Origin: Lonicera japonica
Taxonomy: Eukaryota; Streptophyta; Magnoliopsida; Dipsacales; Caprifoliaceae
Length of the DNA stretch: 64,000 nt
Direction: 5' to 3'
Assembly (NCBI GenBank): GCA_021464415.1
Contig: CM038467.1
Coordinates: 48,359,715-48,423,714, forward strand
Shown piece after piece: positions 49,311 to 59,858 of the stretch. Position numbers and translations under genes: made by a program. A model generated the notes under the pieces. The model did not search any database, was not told where the DNA came from, and was given only the letters and a program-made list of their open reading frames with translations. Every line of letters starts with the position of its first letter. The first letter of the stretch is position 1.

Positions 49311-50440
49311 TAATCAGGAGTGTACGGAGCTTCTGGAGAGTTGTTCCAATGATTGTCATCTGGATTGTGCCAATGGGGTTGATAGGGTTCATCATCGGAG
49401 TTATCAGCATCATAATCAAGAAAGTTTTCTAGATCAGGGAGATTATCATTATCATTAAATTGATGCATATGAACTTCATATCCTGCTGCTTCTTGTGCTG
49501 CTGCTGCGAGATCTGCTGCTGCTTGAACTACTTCAAGGTCAGGTTCTCCTTCTGTTGAATCTGAGCTCATATCAATGAATGCGATAGTATCTGAGCTTTG
49601 TTCACCTTCTTCCCAAAAGTGCTTCTGAACATAAGAGTATAAACATTCGAAAAGAGGGGCACACGAAACATCATTCATGTCGGAAGTAATCCATGGATCA
49701 TTTCCAAATTTAATTGAATTTGGAACTGAATCATAGTCTACTTTGTTAAGAGTGCACATTTCTTGTAGGAATGTTACATATTCTGCATTCTCGGGTTCTT
49801 TGATTGATTTTGCTAGATTTCTTGGGAGCCATTTGGTTATCTGGGCATTATCTCCTTCTGGATGAGGGGTTCGTAGGGGACCATGGAACTGGATAAGACA
49901 GTATCGATGGTGGTGAGTTTGGAGTGCGTCGAGCCATTGTTGAGGAGATTTGAACCATTGGAGAAAGGTAAGGAGATTGTACGTTCCTTTTGCAGTTGGA
50001 TTGTACAATTCATTATAGAAACCTTGAATTTCTGGGTCAGCAGTGGAGATACGGAGATATTGGAGAAGAATTGGGGCATCAAAGACAATTCCAATTGTAT
50101 ATGCTCTAGTAAGATACCAGAGAAATACAAGTGCATGGATTGGGATTCTGCACGGACGGTGAATGTGGAAAACCGAGAGAAACGAGAAAGCTGGGTGGAG
50201 ATGAAGACCACGAAAAACAAGACCGTAGTTCATGAGAGTGATTTCAAGAAACTTTATTACAAGTTCTTTATCACTGAGCTTTATCCATTTCACAAAGATC
50301 ATGTTTTGAATTTCACTGGGAAGGTATGGGATAGCTTCCATAGGTTCTAGGAGAGGGGTGAAGTCTGAGAACTGGAAAGGATGGGAAAGTGGTTCGGGCT
50401 TAGAAGAGCTTGAAAAGCTGCCTTGATTTTTGGGATTCAT
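49311..50440 (-). pseudogene. Unknown pararetrovirus-associated ORF, copy 2 (near full length)
   Basis: The minus-strand frame is open for over 1.1 kb. The likely start is the Met at 50,440 (MNPKNQGSFSSSS); an upstream in-frame Met at 50,512 sits at the LTR junction. The body is about 375 residues: a Ser-rich N-terminus, a mixed globular central part (LPSEIQNMIFVKWIKLSDKE), and a long acidic/Ala-rich then Asn/Asp/His-rich tail. The natural C-terminus is replaced after about 49,311 by rearranged intergenic sequence, so the last residues are artefactual. No known motif recognised. It is highly similar to copy 1 at 41,790-42,792. Confidence 0.65.
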
Positions 50441-50512
50441 TTTGGAAGAGGGGATTTGAGAAAGGATTTTTGGATAAGGGATTTCTTCTATAGGAAAGAA
50501 ACAATAAAACAT

Positions 50513-53193
50513 TGTTTATACTTATAATAGTGGAAGTAATGCAATGCAAATCACCCACAACACGCATAAAACCTAATCACTAAGACACCCATCCCAGGAA
50601 CCTGAAGCTACCCGAACCAATTACGCTATTCCTATCTCTTAATCTCTTATATGGATTGCATCCACGAACTCATAGCATAGTGTAGTAATCTAACTACGAG
50701 TTTAACTTAAGTGATATCATTCGCTTCCTATGGTTCTTTATCCCGTGCTATTCATTACTTTCCATTTTGCTTATAATACTATGAAGTCCGTCAACTCGTA
50801 CATGTCTACACAACTTCTCAATGAGTATTACAACTCAGATGTTGGTATGTCATCAAGTGACTTTCTATAATACTAATTCACGTCCACAAGACTCCTCGTT
50901 TAGTGTTCCAATATGAGTATTAGTACATTACACAATCGAGTCACATTATCAACTCATCAATAATCCCAACGAAATCACGCGAGGAGTACGAATAATAATA
51001 ACAAGAGATATGATATAACAACCATAACAATAATAAGTAAGTAATAACAATAAATCATATCTCTTGTATGAAGCCTCAAGCTTACACTCCGCGGTCACTG
51101 GGCTTAGAGCATCGATTCCCAAAGGACCCCAAACTCTAAACTAATCATGTCTCCTCCAAGTGAGCGAACTGCCCAGGGACTTAGTTTTATCTTGTAATTC
51201 ATTTGAAATTGAATCCGCGCAAGACATTTTCCCGGGGACTACACTCCAAATAGTTAACAAGAAGACACCCGTACAAGCATGTTCCCCCAATGACGGAACT
51301 GCCTTAGGATGTTTCACCTAAGTGTAAGGCTACTACTTCCCGGAACACAGTTTCGGTGATAGAGCCACATGAACTAATCCACAAGCCAGGGAAGCTATAA
51401 AATACAGGACTACGAAACTCATCCGCAGGAAGGCAATATACATCAATATGATAATATAATAGACGGCTACCACTGCACTCTACTGGGTAGCCCTTTCCCT
51501 TGTTCGCTTTGGCCTTTAGGTAGCTCCACTCTAGCATACTGGGTAACCCTTTTTCTTGTTCGCTTTGGGTGGCTTCACTCCAGCTATAACTAGTACCGGT
51601 ATTTTCGGCTTGGTATTTATATCCCGGCACCTCTGGCCTGGTATTTATATTGCGGTACCATCGGCCTTAATATGGTGCACTTGTATACGTATACAAAGGT
51701 ATTTATATCCCGGTACCTCAGGCCTGGCATTTATAACTCGTGCCCCCGGCCTTATTATCAAGAAAACTACAAATATATCAACAAAAACTGCACAAATAGA
51801 ATCACAACCAACCACATTGTATAGGGTTCTAACCCTAAATCAATTGGGGCTTCAACCCACAACTAGTATCAATATTTTAGCATAGCAGCTATAACACAAT
51901 AATATGGCAGGGCTATGACCCTCCATGGTGAGGCTACAACCTTACAGTCAATATCCAGACAAACCATCACACATATGGCTATCGACGTATATATTCATAA
52001 TCATCTTTCATTTATCATCATCATATTCATCGTTATCACGCATTACATCCATAGCCTTATTGTTACATGTTTATTCACGTTTTATGGCCAACTGATTCAT
52101 TATCATTATCTCACATTATATAATGTGTCAAGCGTGTAAAACTAAGGCCGTATGAATCGTATCATCGTTCTCAGGTTATTCTATCAAGCCAAGCATCGGC
52201 TCTTATGATTCTCGCTTAACCGATAAGCTTACGGCATGCTCGCCCCTTATTATTATGGCTAAGGCGACCCACACCTCACTAAATTACGTTCATCACATTT
52301 CTAGTACATATCGTGGTTTTATTCTCATCATTAGTGCTTACCATGGCCTACATAAGGTACTAGATTCAAAGGCAATTGCATGTGATTCTGCCTTTGTAGG
52401 ATTTCAATACAATCACAAAAAAAATGCTCTACACTCATAACTAATGCCAAATTGGTGTGTATCTATCATCCATAACCCACAATCAATTGCACTCTAAGCA
52501 CAAAATCGAAAAGTCTCAATTTCTAGTTTAAACATATAGCTACCATATGGGTATGATGTGTAGATATAGGTATATGGTTCACAACATCAATTTAATCTTT
52601 CTTACATTAAGTTTGTATGTAATCTACCCATACACACCACTAAGTTGGCATTAATCAAACTAAACCCACATGAGCATGCAATGATGCCTAGGGTATTAAA
52701 AAGAATACCCATTTACAATAGAAATCTTTAGTGCAACACATAAAAGTTTGAAAAGCAAGTTTAATAATAGAGTTCCCACATCTATTGTTGATATTCCACG
52801 CAATTGAAATGCTTCGAGAAGTGTAGGCGCCACAATCCCAAAGCCATAGCTTCCCTTTGAGCTTCAATGGTAGAGACATAAAGAGGAAGATGATGAATAG
52901 TGATGAAGGTGTAGATTTAGGGCTCAATCTTGGTTTATGATGAATAAATCATCAAAACACTCATGAATCTCTCACTTCCTCTTTCTAGAACACTCTTGAG
53001 GTGTTGTGGGGGTATGGGTCGAATTGGGTGTGTTGGGGTGATAAATGGTGAGAAAATCGGGTTAAAAGAGGTTAAAATTCGACACACAGGGCTCCAAGAT
53101 CAATCTTGGACCTCCCAAGATCAATCTTGGGAGTTCTCAGCCAAAGCTTATTTCACAGCACTGATCACTGTTAGTATTTTGGTTATAACTCCT
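50513..53193 (-). repeat. Solo LTR body, reverse orientation (continuation)
   Basis: Reverse-complement match to A LTR 23,790-26,480, including the segment with CCGCGGTCACTAGGC-like sequence near 51,090. Open frames here (for example 51,556-51,885) are LTR-derived. LTR homology stops at 53,193 (ATAACTCCT), where the inverted flank begins. Confidence 0.82.
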
Positions 53194-53914
53194 CTGATTG
53201 TTAAAATACAATAGAATATTGAGTTGAACACATTACATTAGTCATCAAGAAGTAATTTTTCCTTGGTGTTGGGGTTATGACCCTAAGCCTAACATTTAAA
53301 TAAAGCTCACTAATTAGCAACCAACTGAGTGTGTCCTAGTGGTAAAAGGACTCCCATTTGAATTTTAACATTCAAAGTCCGAGTCTCACCAGTTACAAAT
53401 GCACTATTATGATAAAATCTCTTTAAATAATGTGCATTAATGTTGTTGTACTAACCTTGATGTTCAAAATTTACGAATTGGAAAACATATTGTCTAGTAT
53501 GTGTCAATTTGAGAAAATAATGACTCTTATACAAGGATAACGAAGAATGAATTTTATATAAGGAAAGGAAACATAAAGGTCCTCTTCTGGCATTAAATTC
53601 AACACATGGCAAAAGAAGATATTTATTATGTCTAATTCGTTGACAACATGACATACATTATTGACTAACTACCTAACATCTTAAACTACCTAACATCTTA
53701 AATTTTTGTGTTGAGATGGTTTCTAACTTAGAATCATATGTCAGATTTTGTAAGGTATGGGGTTCGAATCCCATCACTTGCATTTATTTTCTCCTCTATG
53801 CGAGCAAGTGGCTGTAGACACACCGATCCGTGACCCCCGCAAGAACCCTAACGACCTTCGAGAAGTACACATCGAGTCTAGAACTCATACACACACTAAG
53901 ACATGCTTTGGGCA

Positions 53915-54200
53915 TTTGTAGCACTACAAAAGGGGCATTTGTAGCGTGAAAAGACATTTGTAGCACTACAAACGGGGCGTTTGTAGCGCGAAAAAGCATT
54001 TGTCGCGCTACAAACGGCCGATTGTCGCGCTACAAACGGCTTTTTTTGTCGTTTGCCGCGCGACAAACCCCTCCAAACACCGACCAACCACTTTCTGACA
54101 CATCAGTCTGTCAGAACCATCACTTCAGCCGTTTGTCGCACGACATATGTATATGTCGCGCGACAATCGTCCCACTGTTGCAGTATGTCGCGCGACAAAC
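53915..54200. promoter_or_regulatory. Palindrome array upstream of the LTR TATA box
   Basis: About ten copies of a degenerate unit, from TTTGTAGCACTACAAA through TTTGTCGCGCTACAAAC to GTCGCGCGACA. Spacing becomes looser towards the TATA box. CpG density is far above the surrounding sequence. This fits a transcription-factor-binding U3 array; no function has been shown. Confidence 0.7.
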
Positions 54201-54212
54201 CCTCCCGAGCAC

Positions 54213-54220
54213 TATAAATA
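54213..54220 (+). promoter_or_regulatory. TATA box of the second solo LTR
   Basis: TATAAATA, followed by GGCACCACC. Expected transcription start about 25-30 bases downstream (near 54,245), which would place the U3/R boundary there. Confidence 0.65.
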
Positions 54221-55653
54221 AGGCACCACCCCCATGAGTTCTAGACGGAAACTTCTCACCACGGTTTCTACACCAAAACACTTTATTCTTTCTCATATTT
54301 TCTAATCTTTAAGCCTTCTCCAGAAGCATCTGTGATAACATTTATTTCCGCAAGAGTCTCGGATCTAATCTTGGCACCCGGAGTGCCACCTTCTAGAATC
54401 AGACCGCTGGAAATATTTCAAAGAGGAAAGCTGATATCCGCCGGAAGTCTTCTCTGCCATATTATATTTTCTCTCTTTTATTCTTATATATATCGTCGGG
54501 AAGGTAACTAAAGTCTCTTCTAGTAATTAAATAAGATATATGCATACTAGTTTTATTGTATTTTATAGACTTGTTTAAACTCTTATTTAAAGTTTAATAT
54601 ATATACATACTTGTTATTTTCGGAAGTACTATAAGTGAGTAGGGAGTTGGCTTGCTTGGGCCAACATAAACCGAAAGCATTTACTTCCATTTGAGTTGTT
54701 TTGTAGACTTATTATATCTGTTATTTTGTCCACTTTCTAGCTGGATAAACTTATTGTCAAGTTATTAATATTCTATCGTTTTCAACAAAACAACTTGATA
54801 AAATCCTGATAAAAATTATTTGTAAAACCAGAAGAAGTAAGGCCATTTATCACCCGGATAAAACCAAGTTTTCAAAACTCGGATTGATAAAGCTTACTTA
54901 AGAATTAAACTCAGACATATTCTGTCTTCCATATAGACTGCAGTATATCTGATACACTCTCCTCAAGAGTTCAATTCCATATCAAATCAATTCCGATAAG
55001 ATCCGATCTTTTCTAAATTAACCTAACGAGATAATCGATATTGTTATCTGAGAAAACAATACCGAATCATTCTCTTTTCAAAAATAGATAAGTTAAACTT
55101 TTGTCACTAGTAATCAGATTTTGACAAAACCAAAACATCGGATCACGGAATACAAGGTTTTCATCCCTTTCCCCGTTTTTCCCAAAATCAGGTTTTCATT
55201 AGTTATTTCCAGAAAGTAGTAGAATAACAGTAAAAGCATCCAAATTTTCCAACATAGAATAAATATATAAGACCACTAGAGACCGAAAGGGCGGAATGGG
55301 TGCTTAACACCTTCCCAAACCGTAATATAGTTCCCGAACCCTATAGAATCCTGGTTTCGTAGACAAACGTATAAAGAAAGGCTTATCTGTAGCCTTTCCT
55401 CTCACACAACTATTTTGTTCGTTTTCTCGTAAAACGTACTGGCGACTCTGAACAAACACTCTTGCATCTAGAAATAGGATAGAGGGACACCCGATATGAA
55501 TTATCAACACATAAAAGCAAATGGAACAACGAAATCCTCTTCGATGTTTCAGACTCCCAAAACAGGGATTGAGACCCGGGGGTCGCATTTGCGGATTCTC
55601 ACAGTGGGGGTGTGAAGGGGAATGTTGAAGAGCATTATATACATTTTTGGTTT

Positions 55654-56384
55654 TGTAATACCCCGTTCATTTATCCACCGTGGTTGCCTTCATTCGGTCG
55701 CTTATTTCACGTCGGATGGTGAAATCGTAGTTTATGGAGTTTTATAGTGCTCTGGCACCTTGCACCAGTCGTATTAGTCTACTTACACTTGTGCGAGTGA
55801 TTATTTAGTGATTCGGGTGGTTCGAATCGATTTCGGGGTTGTAAATGGTGAGTTTCGGTCTTACGTAATTTATGGTTTTTAGCCAACTTTGGAGCTATGT
55901 AACTTTTTCGTCTCTTATCCTATTTAGTCGTCGTTTATTCCTATGTTTAGGTTTCATACTATTCTATAACTTTTATGTTTTGACAGAAAGCCAATTCTCA
56001 CTCCTCGTTGGTCAAAACAGCGTCCGAAGTGGGCCGGTTAGTAAAATCTAGTCATTCCGTAGTGTTTTGGCAGAGCGCTGTCTTCGGAAGATTTCTGGGA
56101 ATTTTTCATCCATAATTTTGGGAGACTTCCTCCTAGGAAATTGTAGATATTTGAATTAGATTTTCGTGGATATAAAGATCACCTCAATCCGAGTTTCGAG
56201 TAAGGAGTTATAACCAAAATACTAACAGTGATCAGTGCTGTGAAATAAGCTTTGGCTGAGAACTCCCAAGATTGATCTTGGGAGGTCCAAGATTGATCTT
56301 GGAGCCCTGTGTGTCAAATTTTAACCTCTTTTAACCTTATTTTCTCACCATTTATCACCCCAACACACTTAATTCGACCCACCC
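55654..56384 (+). repeat. Inverted-duplicated start of the solo LTR (plus orientation)
   Basis: LTR positions 1 to about 731 in forward orientation, opposite to the surrounding LTR. It faces 56,385-56,606 (LTR positions 222 to 1, reverse), so the two form a palindrome with arms of about 222 bp. Two CCAAGATTGATCTTGG palindromes occur at about 56,267-56,302. Confidence 0.85.
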
Positions 56385-56606
56385 CATAAATTACGTAAGA
56401 CCGAAACTCACCATTTACAACCCCGAAATCGATTCGAACCACCCGAATCACTAAATAATCACTCGCACAAGTGTAAGTAGACTAATACGACTGGTGAAAG
56501 GTGCCAGAGCACTATGAAACTCCATAAACTACGATTTCACCATCCGACGTGAAATAAGCGACCGAATGAAGGCAACCACGGTGGAATAAATGAACGGGGT
56601 ATTACA

Positions 56607-58432
56607 AAACCAAAAATGTATATAATGCTCTTCAACATTCCCCTTCACACCCCCACTTGCTCGCATAGAGGAGAAAATAAATGCAAGTGATAGGATTCGA
56701 ACCCCATACCTTATAAAATCTGACATATGATTCTAAGTTAGAAACCATCTCAACACAAAAATTTAAGATGTTAGGTAGTTTAAGATGTTAGGTAGTTAGT
56801 CAATAATGTATGTCATGTTGTCAAAGAATTAGACATAATAAATATCTTCTTTTGCCATGTGTTGAATTTAATGCCAGAAGAGGACCTTTATGTTTCATTT
56901 CCTTATATAAAATTCATTCTTCGTTATCCTTGTATAAGAGTCATTCTTTTCTCAAATTGACACATACTAGACAATATGTTTTCCAATTTGTAAATTTCGA
57001 ATAACAAGGTTTGTACAACAACATTAATGCACATTATTTAAAGAGATTTTATCATAATAGTGCACTTGTAACTGGTGAGACTCGGACTTTGAATGTTAAA
57101 ATTCAAATGGGAGTCCTTTTACCACTAGGACACACTCAGTTGGTTGCTAATTAGTGAGCTTTATTTAAATGTTAGGCTTAGGGTCATAACCCCAACACCA
57201 AGGCAAAATTACTTCTTGACGACTAATGTAATGTGTTCAACTCAATATTCTATTGTATTTTAACAACATCCTAGTGGAGGCTATTTATATCGAAAGTCAA
57301 GACTTTTAATTCCTAATCACGTTGTATTTTCTAAAGCTCGGAGAGTATTTTAGTAATTTAATATTTACATCAAGGATAGTGATTTGTCACATATGTATTG
57401 GTGAGAAGTAAATTTCGTGTTAAGTGTGTTTGTGACTTTGTGATGGTGCCAACTAACTTATAAATGTACTCTAAAATAATTCGATCAAAGCAAAAGAAAT
57501 TAAGAAACTACAGGGAATTGCTTAAGAGATGGGGGTACCATAGCCTTCTACCAATGAAGGATTCCATTTGAAATAAGCCTCAAGTGCATTGTTGTTGTTC
57601 TTTGTTTGAAATTTTAGAATATGTGTGGCAGTTTGTTTTGCATGTATTGATTTAGGGTGCATGAGAAAAAAATGTGTTATATTGCTAAATCAATATTCTG
57701 TTAGCCTGAACATAGTAATGCTTTGAGAAATCGTATTTTATACTTCTAAAGTTTTACATTGCTTTGGCAATATAGATAATTGCTTTAACAATAATGCCAA
57801 TCTCTAAGTATGGTAAAGAAATAAATTTTGACTTTTTATTTTCATAAAGTTTAAGAAAAAGATAGTCTGGCTCTATCTTGTTGCATTTACAAATGAAAGA
57901 AGGAAAATTAAAATCATAAGCTTCTGAGTGGCTCTTTGGCACCTGATTTGTTTTCTTCTTTTTCTAGCTTGGCCGGGTCTTTTCTATAATTTTATATATG
58001 ATCAACCAAGATATCTATATATATATATATATATATTTAAGTTCAACTTGTATCACAGTAGTATAAGTTTGTTTGAGTTTTGTTTACGAAAATGAATGAA
58101 CCAAGCTTGACCACATTTTGGATCTCAACTCGATACGCTCTAAAACATTATGAAATTATGTTAAAAATCAAGTTGCTTGAACTCGGTTAAAACTTTGTTT
58201 AAGCTTGATTCGAGAGCTACACAAGTCAAAAATTTTGGCCTTAATTTGTGGTTAACATAATAGAATACTAACACTTTTAACACAATCGAATTATCACAAA
58301 ATGCATCAATGCATCATATAATAGCAAAACATTTGTCTGATGTTTTATTTTATAAAAGATTTATTTTTATGGTAAATGGAATAAACATATTACTTGTGCA
58401 TTGCTCACTGGGAATCTAGTCTAGGGAGTGAC
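56607..58432. other. Segmental duplication copy B, intergenic, no gene
   Basis: Collinear with A 12,886-14,693, starting at the target duplication AAACC. Contains the same tRNA-like SINE segments on the minus strand (around 56,690-56,730 and 57,070-57,150). No gene. Confidence 0.7.
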
Positions 58433-59587
58433 TTATGATTCTATAATTACATTTAAGGCTGTTGAATTATGCGAGGAATCACCCAACAAAGCTACCAAAT
58501 CCGTTGTAGTTTCGCTCCATGTCATTGCCTCCACCTCCTGTTGTTAAGACTGAAGAGGCTCAGGTAGAATTTTCAAGTGTTCAACTTCACCTTTTAGCAT
58601 TTTGACGACTACATTCATTGAAGGACGTTCTAGTGGATCCATTTGTATGCACCATAATGCAACTAATGTCATCTTCTTTGTAGTTTTCTTCTCATCTTCA
58701 TCGCCACTCGCATTTCCCATTTCGATGTCCTTTCCTTTCCTGAATCGATCATACACCTAAGACGGAAAGTATTGGCTAGATTTATCTTCATTAACTGGTA
58801 CGTCCTTTAATCCCACCATTTCCATCAATAACATTCCGAAGCTATACACATCAGCCTTGTACGATACGCCTCCAATGCTACTGTTGATCAACTCTGGAAT
58901 AACATATCCAATCGTTCCCCTAGCTGCAGTGAGAGAGACGATATTATTATCAACCGGACACAATTTTGCGAGCCCAAAGTCGAAAACCTTTGGAACAAAG
59001 TTCTCATCTAGAAGAATGTTATGTGGCTTGATATCAAAGTGAAGAATTTGAAAGTCACAGCCTCGGTGCAGATACTCGATCCCTTGTGCAACTCCGAGAA
59101 CAATTTGGTATTTCCTCTCCCAGCCCAATGCAGGGATGTTGAAGTTTCTCTCTTTAGAAAATAGATACTTGTCAAGAGACCCGTTGGGCATGAAGTTGTA
59201 TACGAGAGCACGTTTGGTTCTCTCAGCACAAAATCCAACTAATCTCACCACGTTGACGTGATGAATTCTACCAATTGTGGCAACTTCATTAATGAAGTCT
59301 TGGCCGTTGCCTTTGGACTTGCCTAGTAACTTGATAGCCACATGGCCACCGCTTTGGAGCTTTCCTTTGTACACTGAACCATAGCCACCTTCGCCTAATT
59401 TGTCTTTGAAACCTTTGGTCATCTTCTTGATTTCGGTGTAAGTGTACCGAATAGGTATGATATTGTTTTGACTTTGCAAGTAACTTTCAATCACCTCAAA
59501 CATTGATAAATGCCTTATTCGCAGTGTATAGATTAAGAATGTTAATGCACAAGGCATCCCGCATAACATTCTTACTGCAATGTTTAG
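58433..59587 (-). pseudogene. LRK10L kinase pseudogene, copy B minus strand
   Basis: Paralogue of exon 2 of the intact gene (15,850-14,694), over 90% alike by eye. Lesions: a Trp codon has become TAG (58,757-58,759) in the kinase C-lobe after YFPS; a Gln codon has become TAA (58,544-58,546) in the C-terminal tail; and the intron acceptor is lost by a two-base deletion at the CAG/GA junction (about 59,588). P-loop, catalytic Lys, HFDIKPHN and DFG remain. The ectodomain exon is absent because sequence equivalent to A 17,385-27,990 is missing from B. Confidence 0.88.
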
Positions 59588-59827
59588 TGCATGTGTAGGA
59601 AAATAAACATGATAATTAAAGGAAGATGAGGAGGAGGTTTGTTCGGGGGGGGGGGGGTAGTGCTGTACGAATGTCACCATATTGAAATTTCAATAAGTCA
59701 CATGCTTTGGCTTACCTATGATCGAGAGTACCACGTAGAAGAGGAGGACTGTTATAAATTCAAGAAAAGTAAGCAAAACAAAGTGGAGCACAAGTTCTAT
59801 AAATAGAAAAACAAGAATGCGAATTAA

Positions 59828-59858
<31 letters not shown>

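Larger units (their letters stand above)
41788..50512. mobile_element. Scrambled endogenous pararetrovirus (Caulimoviridae)
   Basis: A mosaic of viral blocks inside the solo LTR: plus-strand block 41,788-47,897 (end of an unknown ORF, intergenic region with tRNA-Met primer site, movement protein, coat protein and zinc knuckle, then the start of the unknown ORF); minus-strand block 47,898-49,207 (protease and reverse transcriptase); short plus-strand block 49,208-49,310 (copies of zinc-knuckle-region and intergenic sequence); minus-strand block 49,311-50,512 (unknown ORF). RNase H is absent. Gene order and primer site fit Caulimoviridae, with general resemblance to petuvirus or florendovirus layouts; the genus is not settled. 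There are several stops and frameshifts, so the copy is defective. Confidence 0.88.
53813..55603 (+). mobile_element. Second solo LTR (1.8 kb, different family)
   Basis: Starts TGTAGACACACC and ends ATTCTCACA. The flanks GTGGC (53,808-53,812) and GTGGG (55,604-55,608) are a 5-bp duplication with one mismatch; the uninterrupted site is at about 56,650-56,660 on the other strand. It has a strong TATA box and, upstream of it, an array of TTTGTAGCGC / GTCGCGCGACA palindromes. No internal retroelement genes. The family is not identified; the TGTAGACAC start is seen in some Ty3/gypsy LTRs. Confidence 0.8.
53194..55653 (-). repeat. Inverted copy of the target flank (56,607-57,268)
   Basis: The reverse complement of the sequence that follows the solo LTR. 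It includes the target duplication itself (GGTTT at 55,649-55,653) and the tRNA-like SINE segments. Because it contains the LTR/flank junction it must postdate the LTR insertion. It is split by a second solo LTR at 53,813-55,603. Confidence 0.88.
41189..56606 (-). mobile_element. Solo LTR (3.8-kb family) in reverse orientation, heavily nested and rearranged
   Basis: Outer boundaries are TGTGACGCCCCG (41,189) and GGGGTATTACA (56,606), the inverted ends of the LTR family seen at 23,237-27,042. A perfect 5-bp duplication AAACC lies at 41,184-41,188 and 56,607-56,611, and the empty site is in copy A at about 12,886. LTR sequence is at 41,189-41,787, 50,513-53,193 and 56,385-56,606. It is interrupted by pararetroviral DNA (41,788-50,512) and by an inverted duplication of the LTR start plus target flank (53,194-56,384). 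Confidence 0.87.

Noticed and set aside
51556..52440. Plus-strand open frames of 60-110 residues
   Set aside because: They lie in reverse-oriented LTR sequence, are not preserved in the A LTR and have no recognisable domain.
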